This document shows, piece by piece, positions 36,289 through 44,965 of a stretch of DNA of 64,000 nucleotides. This DNA comes from Prevotellamassilia timonensis (lineage in GTDB: Bacteria; Bacteroidota; Bacteroidia; Bacteroidales; Bacteroidaceae), in contig NZ_LT629845.1 in assembly GCF_900106785.1 (NCBI RefSeq), positions 920,481-984,480 on the forward strand, read 5' to 3'. The notes below the pieces were generated by a model. That model saw only the letters and a list, made by a program, of their open reading frames with translations. It was not told where the DNA came from and did no database searches. Position 1 is the stretch's first letter; each line of letters starts with the position of its first letter. The position numbers and the translations under genes were made by a program.

Positions 36289-37525
36289 ATCTCACATTAT
36301 GTATGCCAGTTGTCGTACGAATGATTTCATAGTTTCCACACTTTGAGAACGCATCAGACGAGATATAAGTTACCGAACTTGGCACATACACACGTTTCAA
36401 ATTCGGACAATTCTCCACAGCATAGTCTTCTATGCGTTCTGTACCATCGGCTATTACAATCTCTTCAAGTTTGTCAAGCATGGTTATCACGTTTTTATCC
36501 ATTACCTTCATCGGACGCAATTCTATCCGTCGGATACCAGCCGGAATAAAATAAGGGTACGCGTCATTAGCTCGCAGGTATACCACACCCTTGTATGAGT
36601 CAAAATCATTATTGCGCGGATCGACTACAACTTCTTCCAAATTGCCACAAGCCCAATTCAAACTTGACGGACTATCACCAAATGTGGAGATGTTTGCACC
36701 TATTATAAGCGTTGAAACGTTCTCCGGTAGTTTTACATTTGGTTGGAATGAAGTCACTCGCAACCCGTTTATACTATAGGGGATCGTTACAACGGAAGCA
36801 TCGGTATTCTTGACTTCTGAAACATTTAGCGCACCATTCAGGAAATTATAAACACATGCGCCATCTTCAAAAAGCGAAAAATCCATACGTAGCGGTATTA
36901 GTTGGTTCTTATAACCATCAACGTTAGCAGCCTTGTAATCACGGTCATTTGTAGGGTCACTAACATACCAATCACCACCCGCGTAGACATAATTCCACGC
37001 ATGGCCACCTATTGTGCTGAGCCAACCATTTGCTACAAAACAGGGTATGCCCTGAGTGAGACACATCGTTTTGAGCAAATTAGCATATCCCTGGCAAATA
37101 CAACGCTTGTACTTGAACACATCATACGGGTCTAAATACGCATCACCATTGTTAGCGTATGTTACATTCTTTACAATCCACTGAAAGATGTTGAGATACG
37201 TCTTATAATCTGTTTCGTCCTTCAAATTAGCATCTACAAAGGCCTTGATCTCAGCATATTGCGCATCGCTGATCTGTGTTTCGCCCATTACCGTGGCTTG
37301 TTTCGGATCTACCTTTTGCAGTATTTGCCACACGGCTTGCGCAGTGTTTGAGCCAAATGCCACCGAAGCATCAGGCTCGGGAAAGGCCACGCCATTCGTA
37401 CTGTTGCTAACTGTCGTTTGACTGAAGTCTGACTTGCTGCCGCTTATTTGCAGTTCGCCGTCTTGTTCTGCTTGGCAAGCGCTCAATAGCACTGCTGTTG
37501 CAAGTAAAGCATTTAATAGTTTCAT
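36284..37525 (-). CDS. Transglutaminase-like lipoprotein with leucine-rich repeats
   Basis: 413 aa. Lipobox LLSAC17. Residues about 85-200 form a transglutaminase-like domain with Cys144 in RCICQGYANL, His175 in GGHAWNYV and Asp190 in YVSDPTND, the papain-like triad. The C-terminal half (from about 255) holds BspA-type LRR_5 repeats (TIPYSINGLRVTSF, IEDYAVENCPNLKRVYVPSS). This domain pair is typical of surface proteins in Bacteroidales; it may act as a protease or cross-linking enzyme. Single gene on the minus strand. Confidence 0.85.
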   Translation of the reverse strand: MKLLNALLATAVLLSACQAEQDGELQISGSKSDFSQTTVSNSTNGVAFPEPDASVAFGSNTAQAVWQILQKVDPKQATVMGETQISDAQYAEIKAFVDANLKDETDYKTYLNIFQWIVKNVTYANNGDAYLDPYDVFKYKRCICQGYANLLKTMCLTQGIPCFVANGWLSTIGGHAWNYVYAGGDWYVSDPTNDRDYKAANVDGYKNQLIPLRMDFSLFEDGACVYNFLNGALNVSEVKNTDASVVTIPYSINGLRVTSFQPNVKLPENVSTLIIGANISTFGDSPSSLNWACGNLEEVVVDPRNNDFDSYKGVVYLRANDAYPYFIPAGIRRIELRPMKVMDKNVITMLDKLEEIVIADGTERIEDYAVENCPNLKRVYVPSSVTYISSDAFSKCGNYEIIRTTTGIHNVRL

Positions 37526-37582
37526 TTGCGTTTGAGTTACTTTATAATATTACACGTTCGTCTTATTTCTTAAGGGGACTAA

Positions 37583-38800
37583 TCATTTCGCAGCTTCATC
37601 ATGTTCTTCGCTTTTTTCTTTGGGCAGGATCAAATTAAGTATGACACCAATTATCGCAGAAAGACCAATGCCAGACACTGCAAAATTGCCAGAGGATAGC
37701 ACGGCACCACCTAATCCCATTGTCAGCATAATTGATACAATGATAACGTTACGCGTATCACTCATATTTACCTTACGCTGAATAAGATTTTGCACACCGA
37801 CACTGGCTATCGTTCCAAAAAGTAACAACATAATTCCGCCCAAAACGGCCTGCGGTATGCTTTGTAACAAGGCGCTCAACTTTCCGACAATCGAAAAGCA
37901 TATTGCTGTTGCAGCTGAAACTCTTATCACAGCAGGACTCGTAATTTTAGTAATAGACATTGCTCCCGTTACCTCTGAATATGTTGTTTCGGGCGGGCCG
38001 CCCAATACAGCAGAGGTCAGACAAGCCACGCCATCTCCCAACATTGTGCGATGTAAACCTGGTTCCTTTACAAAATCCTTCTGCGCAACAGCACCAACAG
38101 CATAAACATCGCCTATATGTTCAATTACAGGTGCTATTGCTACAGGAATCATGTACAGGAAAGGACTCCATTCAAAATGCTTCAGTGTGTCAAAAGCCAC
38201 AGGACAGGCTATCCATGAAGCCGAGGCCACGCCGCTAAAATCCACTTTGCCCATGCAAACCGCAACGATATAGCCTACAATCACACCGCTTATAATCGGC
38301 ACCAACCTCATCATGCCTTTACAAAATGTCAATACACCTACTGCTGTTAACAGAGACACAAAAGCCAATACCCAACAATCCTTTGCCATATTCACAGCGC
38401 TGCCAGACAAAGACAGACCTATCAATATTATGACAGGACCAACCACCACTGGCGGAAATATACGGTCAAGCAATTTCCTTCCTTGCCATTTTACCAACGC
38501 ACTCATCGCAAAGTAAACTAACGACACTGATGTCAAACCGGCCAAAGTGCCAGGCAATCCCCATTGCTTTGTTGCAGCCATAATAGGCGCTATAAATGCA
38601 AACGAGCTACCGAGAAATATCGGTACTTTGCCCTTTGTTATTATGTGGAATAAAAACGTGCCCAAGCCTGCTGTGAACAAAGCCGTAGCAGGATTGATGC
38701 CAATAAGCAGCGGTACAAGCACTATTGCACCAAATGCCACGAACAAAAATTGCACACCAACTATTGTTCGTTTAGCAACTGAAAGGTTATCTGTATACAT
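37583..38800 (-). CDS. uraA: Uracil/xanthine permease family
   Basis: 405 aa from the ATG at 38800. NCS2 features: about 14 membrane segments, QFLFVAFGAIVLVPLLIGIN, PIFLGSSFAFIAP, PVAIAPVIEHIGDVYAVGAV (conserved E-H-I-G-D), and GGPPETTYSEVTGAMSIT (like the NxGxTxxxE region). The VIEHIGD variant fits uracil-type permeases. Imports a nucleobase by proton symport. Confidence 0.85.
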   Translation of the reverse strand: MYTDNLSVAKRTIVGVQFLFVAFGAIVLVPLLIGINPATALFTAGLGTFLFHIITKGKVPIFLGSSFAFIAPIMAATKQWGLPGTLAGLTSVSLVYFAMSALVKWQGRKLLDRIFPPVVVGPVIILIGLSLSGSAVNMAKDCWVLAFVSLLTAVGVLTFCKGMMRLVPIISGVIVGYIVAVCMGKVDFSGVASASWIACPVAFDTLKHFEWSPFLYMIPVAIAPVIEHIGDVYAVGAVAQKDFVKEPGLHRTMLGDGVACLTSAVLGGPPETTYSEVTGAMSITKITSPAVIRVSAATAICFSIVGKLSALLQSIPQAVLGGIMLLLFGTIASVGVQNLIQRKVNMSDTRNVIIVSIMLTMGLGGAVLSSGNFAVSGIGLSAIIGVILNLILPKEKSEEHDEAAK

Positions 38801-38837
38801 AATAATATTGATTTTTATGATTTCAAGCCATTTAATT

Positions 38838-39035
38838 CTATACCGCACTTACAAATTGTGGAAGTATGGATTGGTGCATACGCCAATCGATGCTCATAGG
38901 TCTGTCGTCACGCGAGCAAATATAATCAATAAAACGGATTTGTATTGCCCCAAGTCCCTCATGGGTGGCTTGGTTCATAGATGCTTGTAATTGACCGGTT
39001 ATTAGATTTTCGTATACACCCTCGTGAAGTTTCAT
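38838..39035 (-). pseudogene. Short orphan N-terminal fragment
   Basis: 65-codon frame MKLHEGVYENLITGQLQASM ending RMHQSILPQFVSAV. The start resembles the N-terminus of large DUF3427-type helicases (VYENLIT), but only this piece exists, ending just upstream of the uraA start. Could also be spurious. Confidence 0.25.
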
Positions 39036-39153
39036 TTTGTAGATTTAAGTTTGTAGTATTGAAACGAACAAGTGATATTCAACAACTTGTATTAAACGTC
39101 TCTATACCACATATATACTTACTTGTATTGTTATTGTTTCGTAGGACACGCTT

Positions 39154-39573
39154 TTATTCTTCAATTTGTTGCAACAAGTGCGCCACCTTGTTCAGTATCG
39201 CAGCATCAGCAGGCAACCATTTCAAATCGTGCAGATTATCTGCACTGAGCCAACAGGCTGACTCGTGCTCTAACAATATGGGGGATTTCCCCGCAAATGT
39301 ACAAACAAAGCAGTGCATGGTCAACCTGAAACGCGGATAGTCATATTGCACACAGGCTAACTCGGCACCTACATTGACCTCGGTAGCAAGTTCCTCGTTT
39401 ATCTCGCGTTGCAAAGCATCGGACAAGGCCTCGCCTACTTTGACCTTGCCACCAGGAAATTCCCACCAATCCTTCCATTCGCCATAACCTCGCTGAGTGG
39501 CAAAGACCTTGCGACCGCTTACTATTACAGCCGCCACAACCTCAATATGCTTTTTATCTGTTTCCATATTCAT
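39154..39573 (-). CDS. NUDIX hydrolase, MutT-like
   Basis: 139 aa. Nudix box GKVKVGEALSDALQREINEE L fits G-x5-E-x7-R-E-x2-E-E. Preceded by TQRGYGEWKDWWEFPGG, like MutT-type (deoxy)nucleoside triphosphate pyrophosphohydrolases that remove oxidised nucleotides. Start could be at 39573 or 39567 (second Met). Confidence 0.85.
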   Translation of the reverse strand: MNMETDKKHIEVVAAVIVSGRKVFATQRGYGEWKDWWEFPGGKVKVGEALSDALQREINEELATEVNVGAELACVQYDYPRFRLTMHCFVCTFAGKSPILLEHESACWLSADNLHDLKWLPADAAILNKVAHLLQQIEE

Positions 39574-39733
39574 ATATCACCTTGCACTTCGAGCCGTCCG
39601 CGTCTTCTGCCAACAAAGTTCAGCCAGGGATTAACGTTACTAAAATGTAAATAATAACTCTTTTCGTTTGCTAATTTCGGCATTTGCCACGACATAGCCA
39701 ACGCTTGATGCACAAAATGTAAAAGTCGTTTTG

Positions 39734-39741
39734 TATCTTTG
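39734..39741 (+). promoter_or_regulatory. Possible -7 element TATCTTTG
   Basis: Matches TAnnTTTG upstream of the flavodiiron gene, leaving a leader of about 150 bases that contains a hairpin repeat and a MITE end. -33 box not clear. Confidence 0.45.
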
Positions 39742-39758
39742 CATAAGACAGGCTACAC

Positions 39759-39799
39759 CTCGGCATAAAGTTCAAGCAAGCTTGACTCTCTGCTCTCGG
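39759..39799. repeat. Hairpin repeat related to the portal insertion
   Basis: CTCGGCATAAAGTTCAAGCA..GCTTGACTCTCTGCTCTCGG; reverse complement matches the core of 8765-8823. Lies in the leader of the flavodiiron gene. Confidence 0.7.
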
Positions 39800-39867
39800 T
39801 TTGCACAATAACAGATGCACCCGAAAATGTGTCTGCTATGTGAAAATAGCGTCTACATACCATAAAA

Positions 39868-39890
39868 TAAAATTGAACACCTACTTATAT
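39868..39890. repeat. End fragment of MITE-like element D
   Basis: AAAATTGAACACCTACTTAT matches the right end of element D, just before the flavodiiron start codon. Confidence 0.55.
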
Positions 39891-39897
39891 ATTTACT

Positions 39898-41088
39898 ATG
39901 CGCATAAACGACAATGTATACTACGTTGGTGTAAACGATCGCACCAAACATCGGTTTGAGGGCCTATGGCCATTACCCTATGGAGTTTCATACAACTCCT
40001 ATCTTATAGTTGACCATGATGCAGTAGCTTTGGTTGATACAGTTGACGTCGCATTTTTTGGCGAATACATCGATAAGATCAAGACTGTTATCGCAGACCG
40101 GCCTATCGACTATTTGATTATCAACCACATGGAGCCCGACCACTCGGGGTCAATAGCACTGATACGCAAGTACTACCCTGGCATAAAGCTGGTGGGGAAC
40201 AAGAAAACCATGCAAATGGTGCAGGGATTTTATGATGCTACCGCTGATGACGATGTTTGTGTGGCCGATGGCGACACGCTCACCTTGGGGCATCATGAAC
40301 TCAAATTCTATCTGACTCCCATGCTGCATTGGCCTGAAACAATGATGACTTTCGACACAACAAACGGCACACTTTTCTCAGGCGACGCCTTTGGTTGCTT
40401 TGGCGCGTTGAATGGACACGTGATTGACACACAAATGGAGGTAGCGCCATATTGGGCCGAAATGGAACGCTATTATGCGTGTATCTTAGGCAAATTCGGT
40501 GCACCTGTGCAAGCTGGGCTCAAAAAATTGGCCAACGTGCCTGTTAAAATGATATGTTCAACACACGGCCCCGTGTGGACAGAACTAATACCGCAGGCCA
40601 TTGCCACCTATCAACGACTTGCTACCGGACAGACAGAGAAAGGACTGGTGGTGTGCTACGGCTCGATGTATGGCAACACAGCACGCATGGCGGAAGCAGT
40701 CTGTGAGGGTGCGGCCGAGGCTGGAATGAAGAAGATTGTTGTACATAACCTAAGTGTATCTGACATTTCGCAGGTGCTTGCCGACATTTTCCGCTACAAG
40801 GCTTTAGCCATTGGCAGTCCTACTTACAACGGCGGACTATTCCCCGTTGTCGACGACCTCATGCGCCGCCTTGCTGGTCGCAACGTCGGTCAGCACGAAT
40901 TGGCATTATTTGGCGGCTTTACATGGAGCAGCCAGGCCGTCAAGGCAATGGAGGCATACAACGAAAAGATAAAGATGCACTTGGTAGCCTCACCCGTTGA
41001 ATGGAAACAGGGCGTTACAGGAAACGATTTGCAGAGTGCCCGCCAACTTGGCCGCATGTTAGCAGAACAATGCAACAACATGGCATAA
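39898..41088 (+). CDS. Flavodiiron protein, FprA family
   Basis: 396 aa. The N-terminal metallo-beta-lactamase-like diiron domain has H77-x-E79-x-D81-H82 in NHMEPDHSGS, plus MLHWPETM, LFSGDAFGCFG and CSTHGPVW. The C-terminal flavodoxin domain (from about 245) starts LVVCYGSMYGNTARMAEAV, the FMN phosphate loop. These enzymes reduce O2 to water or NO to N2O in anaerobes, protecting them from oxidative or nitrosative stress. Stand-alone; leader contains repeats. Confidence 0.95.
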   Translation: MRINDNVYYVGVNDRTKHRFEGLWPLPYGVSYNSYLIVDHDAVALVDTVDVAFFGEYIDKIKTVIADRPIDYLIINHMEPDHSGSIALIRKYYPGIKLVGNKKTMQMVQGFYDATADDDVCVADGDTLTLGHHELKFYLTPMLHWPETMMTFDTTNGTLFSGDAFGCFGALNGHVIDTQMEVAPYWAEMERYYACILGKFGAPVQAGLKKLANVPVKMICSTHGPVWTELIPQAIATYQRLATGQTEKGLVVCYGSMYGNTARMAEAVCEGAAEAGMKKIVVHNLSVSDISQVLADIFRYKALAIGSPTYNGGLFPVVDDLMRRLAGRNVGQHELALFGGFTWSSQAVKAMEAYNEKIKMHLVASPVEWKQGVTGNDLQSARQLGRMLAEQCNNMA

Positions 41089-41310
41089 TAGCGCATTGGC
41101 ATCTCTACTTCATTTTATAACAAAATCCTGTACATCGAACATGAAATTGCCCTACCAACATATAAGGCTATTTGATGTGTAATAATTGAGTGCAGGTACA
41201 AATCCTTTACCCCGAGAAGGATAAATCTGAGCAATTTTATCTGCGCTTTTACATACAAACCGCTGATATTCTTACAGCAGAATACTTTTTATTTACACAC
41301 TTTCTTTATG

Positions 41311-41343
41311 CACTGCCGCCTACACTAACGTTAGACGGCAGTG
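41311..41343. terminator. Possible terminator hairpin
   Basis: CACTGCCG and CGGCAGTG with CTA/TAG-like inner pairing, followed by TTCTATTTTT. About 220 bases after the flavodiiron stop. The rest of 41089-41630 shows no gene. Confidence 0.5.
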
Positions 41344-41631
41344 TTCTATTTTTGAAGGCTGAAATACATTTTCTCCGCACTCGGGCAAACTTTCATTACA
41401 AGCATTGCTAATAACCTCTTGCAGTTTTTTCCATTGAACAAGCTTTCCATATGAATCTTAGTTCACACTATCAAGTCCAACAGTTCATGATGCGAGATTA
41501 TAAACTCTTAGAGGCACCAACAAGTCTGTTTATTCCCTCTTGCTATGAAGCAATAGATCATTTTGGAGGAGTATAGCCTACCGTCCAATTTCTTTTTCAA
41601 GTATATGGTAAGACTTCCGAGCATAGCAATA

Positions 41632-41656
41632 ATAGGTTTTATCTATTGACAGATAG
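41632..41656. promoter_or_regulatory. OxyR-like operator
   Basis: ATAGgTtttAtCTAT (41632-41646) matches the OxyR half-site pattern ATAGnTnnnAnCTAT at every defined position, and a further ATAG follows at 41653-41656. It lies just upstream of the -33 box, an activator position, and the operon's last gene encodes an OxyR-like regulator. Confidence 0.6.
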
Positions 41657-41665
41657 CCAACATCT

Positions 41666-41698
41666 TTTGGTTTATCTATTATAAAATCGTTACTTTTG
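41666..41698 (+). promoter_or_regulatory. Bacteroidetes promoter of the redox operon
   Basis: TTTG at 41666-41669 and TACTTTTG at 41691-41698, spacing 21 bases: a good fit to TTTG-N19-21-TAnnTTTG. The ATG follows at 41734. Confidence 0.75.
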
Positions 41699-41733
41699 TA
41701 CCCGTAAAGCAATAAATGAAAGGACAAAACATT

Positions 41734-42135
41734 ATGGAAACAAGAAAAGAAATCGCAGCAGAAAAGAAACGTTGTGGTTCACATAATTGCACACAAGCTG
41801 TACTCTGCACATACCACGACTTCACTGGCATAGACGAAGGGAACATTAAGAATGCAGGCAATGCCTTTGCGGCGGGTATGGGCAATATGGAAGGAACTTG
41901 CGGAGCCCTCGTCGGAGCCGGCATCATACTCGGACTCGCCACCCAGGACAAGACAAAATCAATCAAAGGAATGAGACAAATTATGGATAAATTTAGGCAG
42001 CGCAATGGAGCTACACAATGCAAATTGCTCAAAGGCGTGGGCACAGGAAAAATACTTCGCGAATGTCCTCTTTGCGTGGCTGATGCATCTGAATTTTTAG
42101 AAGATGTTCTGGAAGAATACGGTATCCATAAATGA
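41734..42135 (+). CDS. C_GCAxxG_C_C family protein
   Basis: 133 aa. Contains CTQAVL near the N-terminus, then MEGTCGALVGAGIILGLA and, near the C-terminus, ATQCKLL and CPLCVADASEFLEDVL: the conserved Cys series that names this family (putative redox/metal protein). First gene of a four-gene operon with a ferredoxin, a membrane 4Fe-4S protein and an OxyR-like regulator. Start 41734 taken because MKGQNIMETRKE has a second Met that fits the family. Role unknown; presumably electron transfer. Confidence 0.85.
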   Translation: METRKEIAAEKKRCGSHNCTQAVLCTYHDFTGIDEGNIKNAGNAFAAGMGNMEGTCGALVGAGIILGLATQDKTKSIKGMRQIMDKFRQRNGATQCKLLKGVGTGKILRECPLCVADASEFLEDVLEEYGIHK

Positions 42136-42165
42136 CTTATATCTCAGATACTTACGCCCAACGAC

Positions 42166-42366
42166 ATGGCTAAATATAAAGCGACTAATGAGCAAGACCG
42201 CTGCGTAGCATGCGGGGTTTGCGTTAAGGTATGTCCTAAGGATGCTATCAGTATCTACAAGGGATGCTATGCCCAAATAGATGAGGCCAAATGCATCGGC
42301 TGCGGAATCTGCGAGAAGAACTGTCCGGCGGGAGTGATGCACAAAGTATTAAGACGGCCTGTTTAA
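42166..42366 (+). CDS. 2[4Fe-4S] ferredoxin
   Basis: 66 aa with two CxxCxxCxxxCP motifs (CVACGVCVKVCP and CIGCGICEKNCP), so two [4Fe-4S] clusters. Short and soluble. Sits between the C_GCAxxG_C_C gene and the membrane 4Fe-4S protein, 30 and 19 bases away respectively; probably carries electrons between them. Confidence 0.93.
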   Translation: MAKYKATNEQDRCVACGVCVKVCPKDAISIYKGCYAQIDEAKCIGCGICEKNCPAGVMHKVLRRPV

Positions 42367-42385
42367 CATCTTAATTTTGACTCGT

Positions 42386-42964
42386 ATGGCAAAACAGAGA
42401 AATAAGAAATGGAGTGACTACATGTGGCTCGTATCAGCCACATATTTTACTCTCGGATTTTTCAACATCGTATTCGCATGGCTCGGAGTCATCTGCTTTC
42501 TTATACCGCTGATAATGGCTATATTTGGAGGCGGTAAAGGATATTGCAACAACTATTGCGGCAGAGGACAACTCTTCTTGCAAATAGGGAACAACATGGG
42601 TTGGTCGCGTAAGAAAGTGGCACCAAGATGGCTCTCATCTAAATTATTCCGCCATGGTTTTCTACTGTTTTTCATGTTCTTCTTCATTCAGATGATTATC
42701 CTCACCACAATGGTTGCAAAAGGTGCTGAAGATCTACATCAGACCATTCATCTGCTATGGACTTTTAACGTGCCATGGCATTGGGCTTATCCCGTGGAGA
42801 TTGAGCCATGGAAGGCACAGTTTGCCTTCGGACTCTATGGCATCATGCTCACCTCACTGATTGTGGGCGTCCTGCTCACCATTATCTATCGGCCAAGAAC
42901 CTGGTGCGTGTTCTGCCCAATGGGAAACATGACACAATTAATCTGTAGACTCAAAACAAGATGA
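42386..42964 (+). CDS. NapH-like membrane 4Fe-4S protein
   Basis: 192 aa with four to five hydrophobic segments (about 13-45, 92-112, 148-172). Cysteines occur in GYCNNYCGRGQ and in RTWCVFCPMGNMTQLIC, the pattern of NapH/RdxA-type membrane iron-sulphur proteins, though a full second CxxCxxCxxxCP set is absent. Likely passes electrons between the membrane quinone pool and the ferredoxin. Stop overlaps the regulator start (ATGA-like, 42961-42964). Confidence 0.8.
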   Translation: MAKQRNKKWSDYMWLVSATYFTLGFFNIVFAWLGVICFLIPLIMAIFGGGKGYCNNYCGRGQLFLQIGNNMGWSRKKVAPRWLSSKLFRHGFLLFFMFFFIQMIILTTMVAKGAEDLHQTIHLLWTFNVPWHWAYPVEIEPWKAQFAFGLYGIMLTSLIVGVLLTIIYRPRTWCVFCPMGNMTQLICRLKTR

Positions 42965-43887
42965 ATCTGCAACAACTCAAATACATCATAGCAATCAACC
43001 GCTTTCGTAACTTTGCGAAGGCGGCTGATTCGTGTAACATCTCCCAACCAACACTCAGCACCATGCTGCAGAAATTAGAAGATGAACTCGACGTGCGCAT
43101 CTTCGATCGCTCCAACAAGCAGGTTACACCGACGAGTGCAGGAAAGAAAATCATTCTTCAGGCCCAAAAAACGCTAATAGAGGCAGAGAAGATTACAGAA
43201 CTCGTTGCTGAAGAAAAGAATCAGATAGGCAATTCTTTGTCTCTATCCGTAGGTCCCTCCATTGCTCCTTACATTCTTCCCCAATTTATCAAGCATTACA
43301 GAAAAAAATACCCAGAAGTAAGTCTCTCCATACAAGAGAGAAAATCTGAAGATATGCTTAATGCCTTACAAAATGGAGAAATAGATGCTGGCATTTCTGC
43401 CTCTGATATTCTGAATAAAGGAGTATTAGAAATTCCACTTTACACAGAACGCTTCTATGTGTATTTATCGGAAGACTGTTGGCGTAAATTGCCCGTGTTC
43501 AAACCAGAAAATCTGGAACACGAGAATATGTGGATTATGAAAGAAGCACAATGCCTTCGCAATAGCGCATTCTCCTTCTGTAAAGCAAGAAGCAAAGGCC
43601 AACACATCTATGAGGCTGGCAGTATAGAGACTTTGATTCGTATTGTGGACGAAAATGGAGGTTTCACCATCATTCCCGAAATGCACCTCGATTTCTTAAG
43701 CGAGGCACAACGTAAGAATGTTAGAAAAATAGAAGGAACTTATCTTTCCCAAAGACGCATATCCCTATACATCAGAAAAGACTTTGTCAAAGAACGAATG
43801 CTCAATACCATTATCGACAGCATGAAGGAGTTTATGCCTGCACAGATGCTGAGTGAAGGCATCAGAAAATATGATATAAGACTGTAA
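42961..43887 (+). CDS. OxyR-like LysR-family regulator
   Basis: 308 aa. The N-terminal HTH (MNLQQLKYIIAINRFRNFAK, ISQPTLSTMLQKLEDELDV) and the periplasmic-binding-type effector domain are of the LysR family. Near residue 200, EAQCLRNSAFSFCKARSKG resembles the redox-active Cys pair region of OxyR. I expect a peroxide/redox sensor. The upstream operator at 41632-41656 fits an OxyR-type site, so it probably controls its own operon. Confidence 0.85.
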   Translation: MNLQQLKYIIAINRFRNFAKAADSCNISQPTLSTMLQKLEDELDVRIFDRSNKQVTPTSAGKKIILQAQKTLIEAEKITELVAEEKNQIGNSLSLSVGPSIAPYILPQFIKHYRKKYPEVSLSIQERKSEDMLNALQNGEIDAGISASDILNKGVLEIPLYTERFYVYLSEDCWRKLPVFKPENLEHENMWIMKEAQCLRNSAFSFCKARSKGQHIYEAGSIETLIRIVDENGGFTIIPEMHLDFLSEAQRKNVRKIEGTYLSQRRISLYIRKDFVKERMLNTIIDSMKEFMPAQMLSEGIRKYDIRL

Positions 43888-43998
43888 AATGCATGACTTC
43901 GCTCAATATTGACTTTTGCCGAATCCAACGACATTTGTTTTATACAATATGGCCTGCACGGGATGCTTACTTTCATTACACCAACGAGTAATCAAAAG

Positions 43999-44035
43999 TT
44001 GGGACTGATACCCCATTAAGAGGTATCAATCCCAA
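43999..44035. terminator. Hairpin between convergent operons
   Basis: TTGGGACTGATACC and GGTATCAATCCCAA pair with one mismatch. Lies between the redox operon (plus) and the ATP synthase operon (minus); it may serve both. T-runs are short. Confidence 0.6.
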
Positions 44036-44081
44036 TTTATGATCTTATAAAATGTTTTGCCAGCAACAATATTCCACGATT

Positions 44082-44960
44082 TTACTGCTGCGCTGCACTT
44101 CCACCTGCGATGTCAAGCAGCTCATTGGTAATGGCCTGCTGACGCGTCTTATTATAGGTAAGTGTCAGTTCGCGTAACAGGTCGTCAGCATTATCTGTTG
44201 CCACCTGCATGGCTATCACGCGCGCTGCATGTTCGCTTGCAAGACTGTCTAATAAAGCAGTGTACAACCTCAGATGGAGCGACTTTGGTATTAACTGATT
44301 TACAATATCACCCATAGATGGCTCTACTATAAAATTCAGATTGTTGGTAGCACCTTCCTCTGTTGAATCTGCGTGCAGATCTATAGGCAAGAATGTTTCC
44401 GTTGTCAGGATCTGTGTACCAGCACTTTTGAAATGATGATATATTAAATCAACCTCATCAATATCACCCTTAACATAGAGATCCATTAGTTCGGAGGCTA
44501 CCTTTGCAGCCTCTTGATATGAGGGATGGTCTAACAACGCGCTCTTGTCTACCAAATCAAAATTCTTGAGTTTACCAACGGCCTCAGCAGCCTTTTTGCC
44601 CATTGCATAGACTCTGCAAATTTCGATATCGAGGCTTCGATATTCTTCAACTTTTTTTACAAAAGCCTTTACTGCATTGGCATTGTAGCCGCCGCATAAC
44701 GAAGAGTTTGAGGTAAACAAAACAATAACAACACGCTTTACATCGCGTTGGGCTGCATATGCTGTGTCAACCTCACCCTCCATACTGCCTACAAACGTGG
44801 ACATAATACGAGTAAGTTGCCGCTCGTAAGGCCGCATACTTTCAATAGCTTGCTGCGCACGATGGAGCTTGGACGAAGCAACCATCTTCATAGCACTTGT
44901 AATTTTACGTGTGCTGTTTACAGAAGCTATTCGTGTTTTTACTTCTTTAAGTGAGGCCAT
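44082..44960 (-). CDS. atpG: F-type ATP synthase gamma subunit
   Basis: 292 aa. MASLKEVKTRIASVNSTRKI TSAMKMVASSKL at the N-terminus and the C-terminal helix (ATDNADDLLRELTLTYNKTR) are typical; these coiled coils form the rotor shaft. Last gene of the nine-gene ATP synthase operon, five bases after atpA. Confidence 0.97.
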   Translation of the reverse strand: MASLKEVKTRIASVNSTRKITSAMKMVASSKLHRAQQAIESMRPYERQLTRIMSTFVGSMEGEVDTAYAAQRDVKRVVIVLFTSNSSLCGGYNANAVKAFVKKVEEYRSLDIEICRVYAMGKKAAEAVGKLKNFDLVDKSALLDHPSYQEAAKVASELMDLYVKGDIDEVDLIYHHFKSAGTQILTTETFLPIDLHADSTEEGATNNLNFIVEPSMGDIVNQLIPKSLHLRLYTALLDSLASEHAARVIAMQVATDNADDLLRELTLTYNKTRQQAITNELLDIAGGSAAQQ

Positions 44961-44965
44961 ATAAC

